Part shown: one piece after another, positions 28,491 to 39,255 of the stretch
Numbering within the stretch: the first letter of the stretch is position 1
Layout: the number at the start of each line of letters is the position of its first letter
Assembly (NCBI RefSeq): GCF_016861565.1
Contig: NZ_BOLK01000004.1
Coordinates: 177,836 to 241,835, forward strand
Direction of reading: 5' to 3'
Length of the DNA stretch: 64,000 bases
DNA from: Secundilactobacillus yichangensis
GTDB taxonomy: Bacteria; Bacillota; Bacilli; Lactobacillales; Lactobacillaceae
Program-made: the position numbers and the translations under genes
Notes under the pieces: model-generated
Seen by the model: only the letters and a program-made list of their open reading frames with translations
The model's database searches: none
Told to the model about the DNA's origin: nothing

Positions 28491-30230
28491 ATGTTTAGGA
28501 TACTAATAGGTGTCATTATCCTGGCAATTGTCATATACGCCGGTATATTAATCTACCAGCAGTATCTGATCAGACGGTTGAAGGGAATCGATCAAAAGCG
28601 AGAAGGACTGTCAATTGATAAATTGGGTGATTCAGTTGATCAAGTTCGTGCCATGAGTCTGACGGGGAAAACCCTGGAAGAAGTGGAACAGCTTACCACG
28701 GACTTTAGTGATCTGAAGGAACACCGGCTGCCGAGACTCAAGCAGCAAGTCAATGACGCTATTAATAGCGCTAAACAATACCGGGTACTGACGGCACAGC
28801 AGGAAGCTAAAAAAGCAGCTGCCTCGCTGGAAGTTGCTGAACAGGCAATCAAGCAAGTGCAAGATCACGTTGCGGAACTTAAGAAGATTGATGCCCAGCA
28901 TAAGCAGGCAGTAAAAACGCTGGAGTCACGCTACCAATCGTTACGAAAAACGTTACTGGCGAAGAACTTTATGTATGGGGATGCCATTGACGGTCTTGAA
29001 ACCCAGTTAGGGAAACTGGAAGATGATAACGATCATTTCCGTGAAGTCACCAGTAAAGGGGATCATGAAGAAGCAGCCAAATTACTGGGCCAGCTTCAAG
29101 TTGATACCGATCACCTAGACGAAATGTTAAAGGCAATTCCCCCGTTAGTTACTAATTTGGAGACCGAATTTCCAACCCAGATCAAAGAGTTGACTCAGGG
29201 TGAAAGTGAACTCACACAGGAAGGCTATCAATTCCCCATTGCTGATTTAAAGGATCAGATTGCTGCATTGCCCGCTGAAATCAGTAAGAGCAAAGAGATG
29301 CTGGCAAAACTGGACGTTGATGCGGTTAAGCAAGCAGACACTGCGTTATCCACTAAAATCGATCACTTTTATGATTTGATGCAAAAGGAAATAGTTGCTA
29401 AGACCAAGGTTACTAAGAACCTGGATTACCTGTCTAAGTTTATTAGCCATGCACAAAATCAAAACAGTGTTTTGATGAAGGAACTGGAACGATTAAGTCA
29501 TAACTATACACTAGACCATCAAGAAGTAGAAACCACCCGGGAGTTCACCGAACAGCTTCGTAACATTGAGACGGCCTATCAAAAAGACGTGGAAAATATC
29601 CATAGTAATGAAGCTGTTTATACGGATGTCGAAGCGCGTCAAACACGACAGATCCATGATTTAACTCAAATCGAAAAGCAGCAGCAAGAAATAAACGATT
29701 CAGTTGCGGGATTAGCCAAGGAAGAAGAGCAGGCTAATCAGAATTTGCAGCAGTTTGAATTTAAGCTGCATAGTATTCGTCGGGAAGTCGAAAATCTGAA
29801 TCTGCCTGGTGTAGCTAAGAGTTATCTAGATTATTATCAGGTCGTTAGCGATGAAATTGATAAGCTGACGGATGATATGAATCAAGTTCAGATTAATATG
29901 GAAGATATCACCAAACAACTGATTATGATTCAATCTGATTTAGACATTTTAACTGAAAAGACCAACGACCTTATCGACAGCGCGCAGTTAGCAGAACAGT
30001 TGATTCAATATGCTAATCGTTACCGCATGACCCACGAAGAAGTAGCAACAGCTAGTCAGGAAGCACAGCGGCTATTCGATGAAGAGTATGATTACCCCAA
30101 GAGTTTAGAGACTATCGCAACCGTATTGGATGAAGTTGAGCCGGGTTCATACAAGCGGTTAGAAGACCGTTATTATAAGAGTAAGCAGCCAGTTACTGAT
30201 GAAGATGCTGGTGAGGTTTCGGAGAAGTAG
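28491..30230 (+). CDS. ezrA: Septation ring formation regulator EzrA
   Basis: This negative regulator of FtsZ ring position has 579 aa. One N-terminal membrane helix (residues 4-26) is followed by a long spectrin-like coiled coil filling the cytoplasm-facing part; the KQ and EL-rich heptads run to the C-terminus. An extended -10 (TGCTATAAT, with the hexamer at 28382-28387) lies about 105 bases upstream, and the ribosome site is GAAGGATGGGG. Its terminator is a stem at 30243-30269. Confidence 0.94.
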   Translation: MFRILIGVIILAIVIYAGILIYQQYLIRRLKGIDQKREGLSIDKLGDSVDQVRAMSLTGKTLEEVEQLTTDFSDLKEHRLPRLKQQVNDAINSAKQYRVLTAQQEAKKAAASLEVAEQAIKQVQDHVAELKKIDAQHKQAVKTLESRYQSLRKTLLAKNFMYGDAIDGLETQLGKLEDDNDHFREVTSKGDHEEAAKLLGQLQVDTDHLDEMLKAIPPLVTNLETEFPTQIKELTQGESELTQEGYQFPIADLKDQIAALPAEISKSKEMLAKLDVDAVKQADTALSTKIDHFYDLMQKEIVAKTKVTKNLDYLSKFISHAQNQNSVLMKELERLSHNYTLDHQEVETTREFTEQLRNIETAYQKDVENIHSNEAVYTDVEARQTRQIHDLTQIEKQQQEINDSVAGLAKEEEQANQNLQQFEFKLHSIRREVENLNLPGVAKSYLDYYQVVSDEIDKLTDDMNQVQINMEDITKQLIMIQSDLDILTEKTNDLIDSAQLAEQLIQYANRYRMTHEEVATASQEAQRLFDEEYDYPKSLETIATVLDEVEPGSYKRLEDRYYKSKQPVTDEDAGEVSEK

Positions 30231-30242
30231 GATTGTAATATT

Positions 30243-30272
30243 GGGAGTGCTGTGGGAATGCAGTGCTCCTTT
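30243..30272 (+). terminator. Terminator after ezrA
   Basis: GGAGTGCTG pairs with CAGTGCTCC, with two G-T wobbles, followed by TTTTAT. Confidence 0.75.
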
Positions 30273-30296
30273 TATATTGCTGAATTGGGCTTCAGC

Positions 30297-30387
30297 GGGC
30301 AGAGAGCTGCATGTAAGGGACTGACCACACAAATCCAAGCCCGGGATTTATGTAATCAGTCCCTTACACTTCGCTCTCTAAGCGCCC
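30297..30387. repeat. Nested intergenic palindrome
   Basis: Inverted arms are nested: GGGC/GCCC outside, AGAGAGC/GCTCTCT next, then GTAAGGGACTGA/TCAGTCCCTTAC (12 perfect pairs), and ACACAAATCC/GGATTTATGT with one mismatch inside. It lies between ezrA's terminator and the iscS promoter and codes for nothing. There is no T run, so it is not a plain terminator. It resembles a small palindromic repeat. Confidence 0.75.
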
Positions 30388-30493
30388 ACTTCCGCACCTT
30401 TGACTTGCTTCCCCCCTCCATATCCTATATAATCAACCCCAGTCTATTTGATTGGAGTCGAACCAATCTAAAACGCAAAGAGGCAGAATATAC

Positions 30494-31642
30494 ATGATTT
30501 ATTTTGATAATAGTGCAACAACGAAGGCTGATCCCGAAGTCGTTTCTACTTACGATAAAGTAAGCGAAAAGATTTGGGGTAACCCTTCTAGTTTACATCA
30601 GTTTGGTGAAGAAGCCTTCAACTTACTGGAACAGTCCCGCAAGCAGATTGCCGATTTACTTGGTGCATCTCAGAGCGAAATTCTGTTTACCAGTGGCGGT
30701 ACCGAAGGCGATAACTGGGTTTTGAAGGGGACTGCTATTGAGAAACGGCAGTTTGGTAACCATTTGATTACCACTGCTGTTGAGCATCCTGCCATTCATA
30801 ATTCAATGGAACAGCTTAAACAACTAGGTTTTGAAGTCACTTATTTACCAGTTGATGAACACGGTCGAATCTCCATTGACGATTTGAAAGCTGCCATTCG
30901 GCCAACCACGATTTTGGTTTCAATCATGGCCGTTAACAACGAAATCGGGACGATCCAACCGCTAAAAGAAGCCGCTGAAGTTTTGAAAGATTACCCAAAG
31001 ATTCATTTTCACATTGATGCCGTTCAAGGTATTGGCAAGGGCATCCAAGATCTGATCATGAACGATCGGGTAGACTTTGTGACCTTTTCTGGGCACAAGT
31101 TCCACGCACCGCGGGGCATTGGTTTTATCTATGCCCGTCGCGGCCGTAAAATCGCACCGTTACTCACTGGTGGCGGTCAGGAACGTAATTTACGTAGCGG
31201 GACTGAAAACCTGCCGGCAATCGCTGCCATGGCAAAGGCGTTACGTCTGCTATTAACGGATGAAAAGCAGAAAGTGACTAAGGAAGCTGAAATCAAGCAG
31301 CGAATCTTTGACCACGTTAAGCAGTTTCCGTTAGTTACGACTTTTTCTGAAGACAACGATGGGTTTGCACCGCACATCTTATGTTTCGCAATTCAAGGTG
31401 TTCGTGGCGAGACCATTGTCCACGCCTTTGAAGAACAAGGAATTTATATCTCGACGACCAGTGCCTGCAGTTCTAAGAAGCACTTAGCTTCAAGCACTTT
31501 GACGGCGATGCACATTCCAGAAAGCCTCTCAACCAGTGCTATTCGGATCTCGTTGGATGACCATAACACGTTGGCAGAAGCTGATGAGTTCAATCAGGTC
31601 TTTGATAAGCTTTACGACAAATTCAAATTGTTATCAGCATAA
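30494..31642 (+). CDS. iscS: Cysteine desulfurase
   Basis: This PLP enzyme moves sulfur from cysteine to acceptors, 382 aa. The PLP lysine lies in SGHKFHAPRGIG (about residue 200) and the persulfide cysteine in TSACSSKK (about residue 325). The next gene is thiI, so its main role is probably sulfur supply for 4-thiouridine in tRNA and possibly thiazole. ATG 30494 follows AAAGAGGCAG; a longer frame begins in the promoter region. TATAAT at 30427-30432 is the likely -10. Confidence 0.94.
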   Translation: MIYFDNSATTKADPEVVSTYDKVSEKIWGNPSSLHQFGEEAFNLLEQSRKQIADLLGASQSEILFTSGGTEGDNWVLKGTAIEKRQFGNHLITTAVEHPAIHNSMEQLKQLGFEVTYLPVDEHGRISIDDLKAAIRPTTILVSIMAVNNEIGTIQPLKEAAEVLKDYPKIHFHIDAVQGIGKGIQDLIMNDRVDFVTFSGHKFHAPRGIGFIYARRGRKIAPLLTGGGQERNLRSGTENLPAIAAMAKALRLLLTDEKQKVTKEAEIKQRIFDHVKQFPLVTTFSEDNDGFAPHILCFAIQGVRGETIVHAFEEQGIYISTTSACSSKKHLASSTLTAMHIPESLSTSAIRISLDDHNTLAEADEFNQVFDKLYDKFKLLSA

Positions 31643-31666
31643 GATTTAATCGAAAAGGAGGTCCAC

Positions 31667-32884
31667 ATGCAATATTCTGAAATTATGGTGCGTTACGGGG
31701 AACTTTCGACCAAGGGAAAGAATCGGAAAGATTTTATCCGTCAGCTTGGCCGGAACGTTCGTCATAGCCTTCATGAATTTGAAGGCTTAGATATTCGTGC
31801 GCAGTATGACCGCTTGCACGTTGCACTAAATGGCAACGATTCAGCACCGGTGATTGAACGCTTAAAGGGCGTCTTTGGCATCGAAAATTTTTCACCAGTG
31901 ATCAAACTGGAAAAGGATTTTGAAGCCGTTAAAAAGACCGCTCTAGAGATGATTCAGGCTCAGTACAAACCGGGCATGACGTTTAAAATCAATACTCGAC
32001 GTCAGGACCACCATTTTGAATACGACACTAACCAGATCAACGATAAGCTGGGTGGTCATATTTTACGTAACGTTCCAGGAATTAAAGTTAAGATGAAGAA
32101 CCCTGATATTACGTTGCGGGTAGAAGTTCGCCTAAACGGGATTTTCCTTAGCAGCGAAACCATTCCTGGTGCCGGCGGGTTGCCCGTTGGTACTGGTGGT
32201 AAAGCAACGATGATGCTTTCTGGTGGCATTGATTCACCAGTAGCAGCTTACCTTGGTATGAAACGTGGCGTTAAGCTGGATATGGTGCACTTTTTCAGTC
32301 CGCCATATACCAGTGAACAGGCGCTGGCCAAGGCCAAGGAGTTGACTTCAAAGATTGCCGGATATGCTGGCAGCATTAACTTTATTCAAGTTCCGTTTAC
32401 CAAGACTCAGGAAACGATTAAGGAAAAGGTGCCAGAAGGCTATTTGATGACCATTCAGCGGCGGATGATGCTGCGGATTGCTGCCGCCATTACGCAATCC
32501 CGTGGTGATAAGGGTGTCTTCACTGGTGAATCCCTTGGACAGGTGGCTTCGCAGACGCTTGAAAGCATGATGGCCATTAATGACGTGACCACTTTGCCGG
32601 TATTGCGGCCCTTAGTTTCAATGGATAAGACCGAGATCATTAAGATTGCCGAGAAAATCGACACTTACGAGCTGTCGATTTTACCATTTGAAGACTGCTG
32701 TACGATTTTCACGCCGCCGGCTCCTAAGACGCGGCCAGATTTAGAAAAGACCCGTAATTTTGAAAAGCTCATCGATGTCGACGGCTTAATGCAAGAAGCA
32801 CTTGAAGGCATTAAAGTGACCGTGATTCATCCCGGTGAAAACTTTATGAACCAGCAAGAGGACGTTTTTGCGGAATTACTTTAA
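31667..32884 (+). CDS. thiI: tRNA 4-thiouridine synthetase ThiI
   Basis: This enzyme thiolates U8 of tRNA using ATP and sulfur from the desulfurase, 405 aa. It has an N-terminal ferredoxin-like/THUMP region (residues about 1-165) and a PP-loop domain with [12 protein letters not shown] near residues 185-196. The C-terminal rhodanese domain found in E. coli is absent, which is normal in Firmicutes. AAAAGGAGG precedes the ATG, 25 bases after iscS. Confidence 0.96.
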   Translation: MQYSEIMVRYGELSTKGKNRKDFIRQLGRNVRHSLHEFEGLDIRAQYDRLHVALNGNDSAPVIERLKGVFGIENFSPVIKLEKDFEAVKKTALEMIQAQYKPGMTFKINTRRQDHHFEYDTNQINDKLGGHILRNVPGIKVKMKNPDITLRVEVRLNGIFLSSETIPGAGGLPVGTGGKATMMLSGGIDSPVAAYLGMKRGVKLDMVHFFSPPYTSEQALAKAKELTSKIAGYAGSINFIQVPFTKTQETIKEKVPEGYLMTIQRRMMLRIAAAITQSRGDKGVFTGESLGQVASQTLESMMAINDVTTLPVLRPLVSMDKTEIIKIAEKIDTYELSILPFEDCCTIFTPPAPKTRPDLEKTRNFEKLIDVDGLMQEALEGIKVTVIHPGENFMNQQEDVFAELL

Positions 32885-32900
32885 CCTAAATTTAACACCG

Positions 32901-32951
32901 GAGCGTTCACTTTCTCTCAGATAACTTTGAGCGGGAATGAGCGCTCTTTTT
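32901..32951 (+). terminator. Terminator after thiI
   Basis: GAGCG.TCA at 32901 pairs with TGA.GCGCTC ending at 32946, enclosing a smaller CTCA/TGAG stem, and is followed by T's. Confidence 0.75.
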
Positions 32952-33040
32952 GCGCCAAAACAGGTCTGATTACGCTTGCAATTTTCAGCCTCACGCTGTA
33001 AATTTAAGCTATAGTTGCACCCAAAAGGAGTGTTTAATTG

Positions 33041-33550
33041 ATGAAGGTTAAATTTAACGGTGAAGCAGTTGAATTGGAAGGTAATCCACCTCAAGTTGGG
33101 GATCAATTACCGAAGTTTAAGTTGTTTAATCAAGATGGTGAGAAGGTTAAGATGGCGCAGCTGATTGGTAAGTCATTATTGCTTTCAATCGTGCCGGATC
33201 TGCAAACGCCCGTCTGCAGTACGCAAACGCACAAGTTTAATCAGCAGGCTGACCACTATCCGGATGCGACCTTTGTGACGATTTCAAATAATACGATTGC
33301 CCAGCAGAAAAACTGGTGCGGCGCAGAAGGGGTTATGAACCTGCAAGTGCTTTCTGATGAGGAGCTGTCATTCGGCTACGCCACCAACTTGTACTTACCA
33401 AACATGGGTGTTTTGACCCGTGCTATTTTGATTGCCGATGCTGATGGTAAGATTACTTATGAGGAAATTGTACCGGACGTTGCCCACGAACCTGATTACG
33501 TCGCAGCATTAAAAGCCTTAGAAAAATTAACATCTAGAGTTGACGAGTAG
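33041..33550 (+). CDS. tpx: Thiol peroxidase (atypical 2-Cys peroxiredoxin)
   Basis: This enzyme reduces peroxides with thioredoxin, 169 aa. The peroxidatic cysteine is in PDLQTPVCSTQTHKFN (about Cys59) and the resolving cysteine in NWCGAEG (about Cys93), the Tpx pattern. I chose ATG 33041 after AAAGGAG; a TTG directly before it would add one residue. The promoter of the valS T-box overlaps its last codons. Confidence 0.95.
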   Translation: MKVKFNGEAVELEGNPPQVGDQLPKFKLFNQDGEKVKMAQLIGKSLLLSIVPDLQTPVCSTQTHKFNQQADHYPDATFVTISNNTIAQQKNWCGAEGVMNLQVLSDEELSFGYATNLYLPNMGVLTRAILIADADGKITYEEIVPDVAHEPDYVAALKALEKLTSRVDE

Positions 33551-33568
33551 CCGAAAAATGGCTATCAT
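33540..33568 (+). promoter_or_regulatory. Promoter of the valS T-box transcript
   Basis: TTGACG (33540-33545) and TATCAT (33563-33568) are separated by 17 bases. The -35 lies inside the last codons of tpx. Confidence 0.75.
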
Positions 33569-33574
33569 ATCGAG

Positions 33575-33812
33575 TATAAGCAATGAGCAAGAGAGTTGAC
33601 CAACCGGTATTGCGCAGAGAGAAAGCCCTTGGCTGAAAGGCTTTTCGATTCGCTGATCGACAGTAGCTTGCGAGCTGTCAGACTGAACGCACAGTAGGTC
33701 TGACCGGAGTGACATCCGTTAACGATTGTTATTAAGAGGGGTTTAAAAGCCCAATTTAGGTGGTACCGCGAAAAGCACTTCGTCCTATTATTATAGGATG
33801 AAGTGCTTTTTC
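33575..33812 (+). promoter_or_regulatory. T-box leader, valine specifier, of valS
   Basis: Stem I shows AGAGAG and GGCTGAAAGGC, then GACA-GTA-G, which places a valine specifier GTA at 33663-33665 in the same relative position as ATG in the met leader. The antiterminator has TAGG/CCTA arms and the standard bulge TGGTACC, then GCG/CGT. TGGT matches A73 of valine tRNA. The terminator stem 33771-33812 (AAAAGCACTTCGTCCTA and its complement) is strong. Confidence 0.92.
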
Positions 33813-33847
33813 TTACATAGCAATCGAATAAGAAAGGAAGAGATCAA

Positions 33848-36514
33848 ATGACAGATAAGTCAACAGAAATGCCACCCAAGTACGATCCGCAAGCCGTTGA
33901 GGCCGGTCGTTACGATGAGTGGCTGTCAGAAGGGCTGTTTAAGCCTAGCGGAGATAAAAAAGCCAAACCATATTCAATCGTTCTTCCCCCGCCAAATGTG
34001 ACTGGTAAATTGCATTTAGGCCATGCCTGGGATACGACGTTACAAGATATGCTCATTCGTCAAAAACGGATGCAAGGGTACGATACCCTTTGGCTACCAG
34101 GAATGGACCATGCCGGAATTGCTACTCAAGCGAAGGTTGAAGCTAAACTTCGTGAACAAGGGATCAGCCGTTACGACTTAGGTCGGGAAAAATTTGTCGA
34201 TAAAGTTTGGGAATGGAAAGACGAATTTGCCAGCACCATTAAGACGCAATGGGGCAAACTGGGCCTTTCGCTTGATTACTCCCGTGAGCGGTTCACCTTG
34301 GATAAAGGGCTGTCGGACGCCGTTAAAAAAGTGTTCGTGCAGCTTTACCGTAAGGGCTTGATCTACCGTGGTGAATACATTATTAACTGGGATCCTCAAG
34401 CACGGACTGCCTTGTCCGACATTGAGGTTATCCACAAGGATGATAAGGGTGCTTTTTACCACGTTAAGTATAAATTTGCCGATGGTAAAACCAAGTTAAA
34501 CGGCAAGGACTACATCGAAATTGCCACTACCCGTCCTGAAACGATGATGGGTGATACTGCCATTGCCGTTAATGCTAGTGATGAGCGGTACAAGGACGTT
34601 GTGGGCAAGAAGGTTATTTTACCGCTTGCTAACCGTGAGATTCCAATCATTACCGACCAGCATGCTGATCCGGACTTTGGGACTGGGGCCGTTAAGATTA
34701 CTCCTGCCCATGACCCGAATGACTTCCTGGTTGGGAACCGTCACAACTTGGAACGAATCAATACCATGAATGAAGACGCAACGATGAACGAAAAAGCCGG
34801 TAAGTACGAAGGTCTGGATCGTTTTGAAGCACGTAAAGCCATGGTTAAAGATTTGCAGGATCAAGGCTTGATGATTTCCATCGAACCAATCGTCCACTCC
34901 GTTGGTCACTCAGAACGGACCGGTGTTCAAGTTGAAGCCCGGTTATCAACCCAGTGGTTTGTTAAGATGAAACCATTAGCAGAACAGGCTTTAAAGAATC
35001 AAAAGGGTGACGATAAGGTTGATTTCGTCCCAGAACGGTTTGAAGGGACGTTTACTCACTGGATGGAAAACGTTCATGACTGGGTGATTTCCCGTCAGCT
35101 CTGGTGGGGTCACCAGATTCCAGCCTGGTACAACAAGAAGACTGGTGAAATCTACGTTGACGAGCAGCCACCAAAGGACATTGAAAATTGGGAACAAGAT
35201 AAGGATGTTTTAGATACTTGGTTCTCTAGTGCGTTGTGGCCATTTTCAACCATGGGCTGGCCTGATACGGATGCCCCAGATTTCAAGCGCTACTTCCCAA
35301 CCAATACCTTGGTAACCGGCTACGATATTATCTTCTTCTGGGTTTCACGGATGATTTTTCAATCACTTGAATTTACTGGCCGTCGACCTTTCAAACACGT
35401 GTTGCTTCATGGTTTGATTCGTGATGAACAGGGCCGCAAGATGAGTAAGTCATTAGGTAATGGGATCGATCCAATGGACGTTATTGACAAGTACGGTGCC
35501 GATGCACTGCGCTGGTTCTTATCTAACGGGTCAACACCTGGTCAAGATATTCGGTTTACTTACACTAAGATGGACGCTGCCTGGAACTTTATCAACAAGA
35601 TCTGGAACGCCAGTCGTTACGTTATTATGAACCTGGGCGACATGAGTACGCCTAAACTGCCTGATGAAAGCGAATGGGACTTAGCTGACCGCTGGATTTT
35701 AAGCCGTTTGAATAAGACGGTGGCACAGGTAACGGAACAGTTCGACAAGTTTAACTTTGGTGAAGCTGGCCGAGCACTTTATGATTTCATCTGGAATGAT
35801 TTTTGTGACTGGTACATTGAAATGAGCAAGGAAATCCTGACCGGTGACGATGAAAAAGCCAAAGCTAATACCCGTAACATTTTAGCTTACGTCTTGGATC
35901 AGACCCTGCGTCTGCTGCACCCAATCATGCCATTTGTTACCGAGAAGATTTGGCTGACAATGCCGCACGACGGCAAGTCACTGGTTACCGCTAAGTACCC
36001 AGTGGTTCACGACGAATTCGACAACGCCCAGGCTGAATCACAAATGGCTAACTTGATTGAATTGATCAAGGCCGTTCGGAACATTCGTGCCGAAGCCAAC
36101 GCGCCAATGTCATCTGAAATTGACGTGCTGATCAAGACTGACAATCAGGAATTAGCTCACGTCTTTGAAACCAACCGTGATTACATCGACCGGTTCGTTC
36201 ATCCAAAGGAATTGACAATCGGCGCTGACGTCAAGGCACCTAAACTTGCCATGACTGGAATTATCACTGACGCTGAAGTTTATGTTCCACTGGCTGAGTT
36301 GGTTGATTTGGACGAAGAAGCAGCTCGGCTGAATAAGGAAATCAAGAAGTTTGAAGCCGAAGTTGACCGGGCAAAGAAGAAGCTCAGCAATGAACGCTTC
36401 GTTGCCAACGCGCCTGACGATGTGGTTGAGGGCGAACGTCAAAAACAGGCTGATAATGAATCTAAACTAAAAGCAACTCAGGATCGTTTAGCTGCTTTGA
36501 AAGCTGAACAGTAG
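33848..36514 (+). CDS. valS: Valyl-tRNA synthetase
   Basis: This class I synthetase charges valine tRNA, 888 aa. The HIGH-type motif is in [15 protein letters not shown] near residues 47-61, the editing-domain segment [12 protein letters not shown] near 228-239, and KMSKSLGNG near 531-539. A C-terminal coiled coil of about 65 residues contacts tRNA. It is controlled by the upstream T-box. A terminator stem with G-T pairs follows at 36550-36583. Confidence 0.98.
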   Translation: MTDKSTEMPPKYDPQAVEAGRYDEWLSEGLFKPSGDKKAKPYSIVLPPPNVTGKLHLGHAWDTTLQDMLIRQKRMQGYDTLWLPGMDHAGIATQAKVEAKLREQGISRYDLGREKFVDKVWEWKDEFASTIKTQWGKLGLSLDYSRERFTLDKGLSDAVKKVFVQLYRKGLIYRGEYIINWDPQARTALSDIEVIHKDDKGAFYHVKYKFADGKTKLNGKDYIEIATTRPETMMGDTAIAVNASDERYKDVVGKKVILPLANREIPIITDQHADPDFGTGAVKITPAHDPNDFLVGNRHNLERINTMNEDATMNEKAGKYEGLDRFEARKAMVKDLQDQGLMISIEPIVHSVGHSERTGVQVEARLSTQWFVKMKPLAEQALKNQKGDDKVDFVPERFEGTFTHWMENVHDWVISRQLWWGHQIPAWYNKKTGEIYVDEQPPKDIENWEQDKDVLDTWFSSALWPFSTMGWPDTDAPDFKRYFPTNTLVTGYDIIFFWVSRMIFQSLEFTGRRPFKHVLLHGLIRDEQGRKMSKSLGNGIDPMDVIDKYGADALRWFLSNGSTPGQDIRFTYTKMDAAWNFINKIWNASRYVIMNLGDMSTPKLPDESEWDLADRWILSRLNKTVAQVTEQFDKFNFGEAGRALYDFIWNDFCDWYIEMSKEILTGDDEKAKANTRNILAYVLDQTLRLLHPIMPFVTEKIWLTMPHDGKSLVTAKYPVVHDEFDNAQAESQMANLIELIKAVRNIRAEANAPMSSEIDVLIKTDNQELAHVFETNRDYIDRFVHPKELTIGADVKAPKLAMTGIITDAEVYVPLAELVDLDEEAARLNKEIKKFEAEVDRAKKKLSNERFVANAPDDVVEGERQKQADNESKLKATQDRLAALKAEQ

Positions 36515-36549
36515 TTGTTACACATGTTATAATAAAATTCAGAATCAAA

Positions 36550-36583
36550 GGGGCGGGATCAATATTGATTCCGCTCCTTTTTA
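36550..36583 (+). terminator. Terminator after valS
   Basis: GGGGCGGGATCA pairs with TGATTCCGCTCC (G-T wobbles) across ATAT, followed by TTTTT. Confidence 0.8.
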
Positions 36584-36609
36584 AATGAGAAGAGTGGAGA
36601 TTGATAGTC

Positions 36610-37920
36610 ATGGTGGAGAATTACGATGAGGCGTTAAGTTTTATTCACGGCCGGACGAAGTTTAAGAAAAGCGATCATTTGAACCGGATGCGGAAATTCT
36701 TGAAATTGCTGGGCGACCCGCAAAAGGAACTTAAAGCGATTCACGTTGCCGGAACCAACGGAAAGGGGTCGACCGTTGCCTATTTGCGGGATCTGTTAAT
36801 GTCGCAAGGCTACACGGTAGGGACCTTTACGTCACCGTTCTTAGTTCGGTTTAACGAGCGCATTTCAATCGATGGGCAACCTATTTCTGATTCTGAACTG
36901 GTTAAACTAGTTAACCGGGTGCAGCCCGTAGTCGCTGACCTGGATGCCCATTATCCAGAAGGCGGCCCGACGGAGTTTGAAATCATTACCGCAATGATGT
37001 TTCTTTATTTCAAGACTAACGTTGACGTGGCCGTGGTCGAAGTTGGCATTGGCGGATTACTGGATTCAACCAACGTCTTTACGCCGGCCGTTTCAGTGAT
37101 CACAACGATTGGGTTTGACCACATGAAGATCCTGGGGAACACGTTACCGGAGATTGCCGCGCAAAAAGCCGGGATTATCAAGCCAACTGTTCCCGTAGTG
37201 GTTGGCCGCTTGCCGGAGTCGGCAATGCAGGTGATGGAAAAGACGGCAGCCGCAAACCACAGTCCACTTTATCGATTGGAACACGAGGTAACGGTTACGA
37301 TTAAGTCCGAGGCCGGCTGGCAGGAGAAGTTTGATTATCAGTTTAAAGATCAATTGTTTAAGGGCTTAAAAATCAGTATGCTGGGTGATTATCAAGTGGA
37401 TAATGCCAGCTGCGCACTAACCGCCTTTATCCTGTATCAGCGACAGCAGCACCAAGCGGTCAACCAGTCGGATGCTGCCCGTTCGCTGGCGCAAACCGTT
37501 TGGGCAGGCCGTTTCGAGCCCATTAACCAGGAGCCGCTGATCGTGATCGATGGTGCGCATAACGAACCAGCTATTGAAGAGCTGACGGCCCTTTTAAAGC
37601 AGCGGTTCAGTGATAATGAGATTTACATTTTATTTGGTGTTCTGGCAGATAAGCAGCATGACAAGATGCTGGCTACCTTGCGGACCGTTTCCAACTTACA
37701 CATTGTGCTGACTACTTTCCAGGGACCAGGGACCCGTGCGGTGACTGATCCTGAAGAGTTAGCTGCGCAGTATCAAAACGACGATCGAATTGAAGTAATT
37801 GACAACTGGCAACTGGCAATTGGCACTATTTCGCAGCGGATGTCAGCTGAAGATTTATTCCTGATTACCGGGTCACTCTACTTCATTTCTGACGTGCGGG
37901 CATTCTTCAAAGAGCCTTAA
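36610..37920 (+). CDS. folC: Folylpolyglutamate synthase / dihydrofolate synthase
   Basis: This ligase adds glutamate to folates, 436 aa. The P-loop lies in HVAGTNGKGSTVAYL near residues 46-60, and the Mur-ligase-type core and C-terminal domain (VIDGAHNEPAIEEL) are present. I chose ATG 36610, ten bases after GTGGAG; an in-frame TTG at 36601 is too close to the ribosome site. It follows valS, the usual order in lactobacilli. Confidence 0.95.
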   Translation: MVENYDEALSFIHGRTKFKKSDHLNRMRKFLKLLGDPQKELKAIHVAGTNGKGSTVAYLRDLLMSQGYTVGTFTSPFLVRFNERISIDGQPISDSELVKLVNRVQPVVADLDAHYPEGGPTEFEIITAMMFLYFKTNVDVAVVEVGIGGLLDSTNVFTPAVSVITTIGFDHMKILGNTLPEIAAQKAGIIKPTVPVVVGRLPESAMQVMEKTAAANHSPLYRLEHEVTVTIKSEAGWQEKFDYQFKDQLFKGLKISMLGDYQVDNASCALTAFILYQRQQHQAVNQSDAARSLAQTVWAGRFEPINQEPLIVIDGAHNEPAIEELTALLKQRFSDNEIYILFGVLADKQHDKMLATLRTVSNLHIVLTTFQGPGTRAVTDPEELAAQYQNDDRIEVIDNWQLAIGTISQRMSAEDLFLITGSLYFISDVRAFFKEP

Positions 37921-38112
37921 TACATTATCCTTATATATGTAATGTTTAAATTCTTTTAAATAACAAATTAATACTTGCCAGACTGACCTATAATTGGTTA
38001 TGCTTTTAATCGGCGAGTAGTTATTAAATTTTCGAGGTATGGTATAATAACACCTAGCAAATTAACAAGCAATCAAACGAGTGATTGTGGCTAAATGAAG
38101 GGATGAAACAGA

Positions 38113-39117
38113 TTGTTCGGATTAGGAACTAAAAACATTGGTATCGATCTTGGGACAGCCAACACGATCGTCTACGTAGACGGTAAGGGTATCGTTTTAC
38201 GCGAACCTTCAGTTGTCGCTAAGAATTCGAAGACCGGCGAAATTGTTTCAGTCGGTGAAGATGCAAGAGCAATGATTGGGCGGACACCAGCGAGTATCGT
38301 TGCCATTCGGCCAATGAAGGACGGCGTTATCGCTGACTATGATACAACCGTTGCCATGATGAAATACTACATTCAAAAAACGTTAGGCAGCTCAAACGGC
38401 AAGCCTTACGTCATGGTTTGTGTGCCTAGTGGTGTTACAGAAGTGGAAAAACGTGCTGTGATTGATGCAACCCGCGTGGCTGGCGCCCGCGATGCATACG
38501 TACTTGAAGAACCATTTGCTGCTGCAATCGGTGCGGGGCTTCCCGTTATGGATCCAACTGGTAGCATGGTTGTGGATATTGGTGGCGGAACCACTGATGT
38601 TGCCACTATTTCACTTGGCGGTATCGTTTCAAGCCGTTCAATCAGAATGGCCGGTGACAAACTGGACGAAGCAATCGTTGCCTACGTTCGTCAGCACTTT
38701 AACTTGCTGATTGGTGAGCGGACTGCTGAACAGTTGAAGTGGGACATTGGTTCTGCTTCTAAGGAAGCTGTTAAAGCTGACGATGGCGCATCAATCAGAG
38801 GCCGTGACCTCATTACAGGTTTGCCTAAGACAATTGATGTTTCAGCTGTGGATATTGCTGAAGCAATTCACGAACCAGTTGAAGAGATCATTGGAGCAGT
38901 TAAAGAGACGCTTGAAGAAACATCCCCTGAAATTGCAGCTGATGTGATTGATCACGGGATTGTTCTGACCGGCGGCGGTGCTTTATTGCACAATTTACCA
39001 GACGTTATCGCGGATGCAACTAAGGTACCAGTATTTATTGCTAACGACCCACTTGACTGTGTCGCTATTGGTACTGGTGAATCGCTTAAATCCATCGACG
39101 TCATGAAAAAGAAATAG
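38113..39117 (+). CDS. mreB: Rod-shape actin homologue MreB
   Basis: This membrane-bound actin directs lateral wall growth, 334 aa. Phosphate-1 is [17 protein letters not shown], phosphate-2 [16 protein letters not shown], and the adenosine motif [14 protein letters not shown]. The N-terminal MFGLGTK resembles membrane-binding ends of MreB. The start is TTG at 38113 after AAGGG. TATAAT at 38043-38048 is a likely -10. mreC and mreD lie downstream after a gap with a long hairpin, and the paralogue at 8886 is Mbl-like. Confidence 0.95.
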   Translation: MFGLGTKNIGIDLGTANTIVYVDGKGIVLREPSVVAKNSKTGEIVSVGEDARAMIGRTPASIVAIRPMKDGVIADYDTTVAMMKYYIQKTLGSSNGKPYVMVCVPSGVTEVEKRAVIDATRVAGARDAYVLEEPFAAAIGAGLPVMDPTGSMVVDIGGGTTDVATISLGGIVSSRSIRMAGDKLDEAIVAYVRQHFNLLIGERTAEQLKWDIGSASKEAVKADDGASIRGRDLITGLPKTIDVSAVDIAEAIHEPVEEIIGAVKETLEETSPEIAADVIDHGIVLTGGGALLHNLPDVIADATKVPVFIANDPLDCVAIGTGESLKSIDVMKKK

Positions 39118-39200
39118 CATTCGGGAGTGAGGCATTGGTTCTGGTTAATCGTTGGATGCGGTCAGTTTAGTATTTAACAATTAGGAACACCTCAAGCCGT

Positions 39201-39255
39201 GTAAGCAAATAATTCCGTATGTTCATTTTCCGAACATACGGAATTATTTACTTAC
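39201..39255. repeat. 24-bp near-perfect hairpin between mreB and mreC
   Basis: Bases 39201-39224 (starting GTAAGCAAATAATTCCG) pair with 39232-39255 at 23 of 24 positions around a seven-base loop. No T run follows, so it does not look like a standard terminator. The rest of the 230-base gap holds a GGAGGA ribosome site for mreC. Confidence 0.85.

Noticed and set aside
30252..30497. 81-aa plus-strand frame
   Set aside because: It is made by the palindrome and iscS promoter region, with no ribosome site.
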